From Maribacter sp. 1_MG-2023 (GTDB lineage Bacteria > Bacteroidota > Bacteroidia > Flavobacteriales > Flavobacteriaceae), in assembly GCF_030547005.1 (NCBI RefSeq), contig NZ_JAUOPN010000001.1:372001-436000 (forward strand): a stretch of 64,000 nucleotides of DNA. Direction: 5' to 3'. The translations under genes were made by a program, and so were the position numbers. This document shows, in pieces, positions 63,394 to 64,000 of the stretch. Each line of letters opens with the position of its first letter. Positions within the stretch are counted from its first letter, which is position 1. The notes below the pieces were generated by a model. That model did not search any database and was not told the origin of the DNA. It worked only from the letters and a program-made list of their open reading frames with translations.

Positions 63394-63780
63394 ATGAAAA
63401 ACAAAATCAAAGCAGTAGAAGAGTTTCATAATTCTTTTGGTCTAGGTGTTTCAGAAGATATGATTGCAGATTTAGGAGAAGCTAAAAATTCTTTGCGTTT
63501 CAATTTAATGGATGAGGAGAATAAAGAGTATTTAGAAGCAGCCCAGAATAATGACCTGGTAGAGGTTGCTGATGCCTTAGGTGATATGTTATACATATTA
63601 TGTGGTACTATTTTAGAGCACGGTATGCAGTATAAAATTGAAGAGGTGTTCAATGAAATACAAAGAAGTAATATGAGTAAACTTGGTGAAGATGGTAAAC
63701 CTATTTATCGTGAAGACGGTAAGGTGTTAAAAGGACCTAATTATTCGAAACCGAATATTGGTGTAATATTAGATAAATAA
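63394..63780 (+). CDS. MazG-like nucleotide pyrophosphohydrolase
   Basis: 128 residues from ATG 63394; the longer open frame from 63250 overlaps the divergent membrane-protein gene and lacks family similarity. It belongs to the all-alpha NTP-pyrophosphohydrolase type: metal-binding Glu in LMDEENKEYLEA and Glu/Asp in VEVADALGDMLYI. It probably hydrolyses a (d)NTP or related nucleotide; the substrate is unknown. It ends at a strong terminator. Confidence 0.85.
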   Translation: MKNKIKAVEEFHNSFGLGVSEDMIADLGEAKNSLRFNLMDEENKEYLEAAQNNDLVEVADALGDMLYILCGTILEHGMQYKIEEVFNEIQRSNMSKLGEDGKPIYREDGKVLKGPNYSKPNIGVILDK

Positions 63781-63806
63781 AAAAGGGGGCGATCCGCCCC
63801 CTTTTT
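63779..63806. terminator. Bidirectional terminator
   Basis: GC-rich stem GGGGGCG / CGCCCCC with A and T tracts at the ends, between the convergent MazG-like and ilvE genes. Confidence 0.95.
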
Positions 63807-63807
63807 T

Positions 63808-64000
63808 TTATGCTTCTACTTTAAAACGCCATCCGAATTTATCTTCAGACTTATTGTACTGTATATCTGTTATAATTTTCTTTAATTTTTGTGCGTAGCT
63901 ATTTTCTAGCTCTGGCAACTCATAATCTGTATCTCTAAAACCGAAACCGGCAATTGGTGAAATAACGGCTGCTGTACCAGCACCGAACATTTCTTTTAAA
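63808..64000 (-). CDS. ilvE: Branched-chain amino acid aminotransferase, C-terminal part (cut by window edge)
   Basis: The last 63 codons or so of a minus-strand gene running off the window. The reading LKEMFGAGTAAVISPI matches the conserved GTGTA-type PLP-phosphate loop of fold-type IV branched-chain aminotransferases; the tail FKVEA ends the protein. It transaminates Leu, Ile and Val. Only the C-terminal segment can be examined, so the assignment rests on one strong motif. Confidence 0.8.
   Translation of the reverse strand, partial: LKEMFGAGTAAVISPIAGFGFRDTDYELPELENSYAQKLKKIITDIQYNKSEDKFGWRFKVEA

Overview
The window reads as a chromosome segment of a marine, algal-polysaccharide-degrading flavobacterium (Bacteroidota, Zobellia/Maribacter/Formosa-like). 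The evidence is AT-rich DNA without clear Shine-Dalgarno sites, TAnnTTTG-type -7 boxes, many lipoproteins with a SusC/SusD complement, a hybrid two-component regulator, a type III glutamine synthetase and several TTG starts. The species cannot be fixed from the sequence alone.

Positions 1 to about 41,600 form a polysaccharide utilisation region for a sulfated, methylated galactan, most likely agar/porphyran. On the left are a cut-off galT and a minus-strand cassette of cytochrome P450, [2Fe-2S] ferredoxin, ferredoxin reductase, zinc alcohol dehydrogenase and serine hydrolase, next to a divergent AraC regulator. This is the architecture known from Zobellia and Formosa for oxidative removal of the methyl group of 6-O-methyl-D-galactose, with the last two genes implicated in handling the formaldehyde. 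Next come a membrane-bound TPR-LuxR regulator, a first SusC/SusD pair and a giant VCBS/ASPIC lipoprotein. A minus-strand group follows: second SusC/SusD pair, hybrid two-component sensor, type I sulfatase, a DUF6786-like lipoprotein, an SMP-30 lactonase lipoprotein and a KDPGal-type aldolase. A second VCBS/ASPIC lipoprotein, then an MFS transporter, galactonate-dehydratase-like and KDGal-kinase-like operon, lie on the plus strand. A GH16 agarase/porphyranase-like lipoprotein and a divergent GH88 hydrolase complete the region. Together the genes could bind and import galactan oligosaccharides, remove sulfate and methyl groups, and oxidise galactose to pyruvate and glyceraldehyde-3-phosphate. 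The galactose dehydrogenase is not in the window.

Positions 41,600 to 64,000 are mostly housekeeping: tRNA-Arg(ACG), apt, a Ca2+/Na+ exchanger, divergent glnA (GSII) and glnN (GSIII), purM, a Rieske/ApbE pair, prfA-pyrF, an alpha/beta hydrolase, a DUF4197 lipoprotein, purU, an Lrp regulator, lipoproteins of poorly known function, a glnK-amtB-porin group, a fluoride channel, small membrane proteins, a MazG-like pyrophosphohydrolase and the cut-off 3' end of ilvE. Two genes below 60 codons (42290..42442 and 62863..63042) were found by reading the sequence directly.

The most useful new observations are these: CCC/GGG palindromes placed consistently upstream of -7 boxes at the nitrogen genes; an 11-base element, TTGAGTTAGTT, before intrinsic terminators; a galactonate route whose lactonase looks periplasmic; a conserved-looking lipoprotein of unknown function inside the sulfatase operon; and paralogous 14-repeat calcium-binding-type lipoproteins, one for each SusC/SusD pair. 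No CRISPR array, insertion sequence, rRNA or phage gene was seen.
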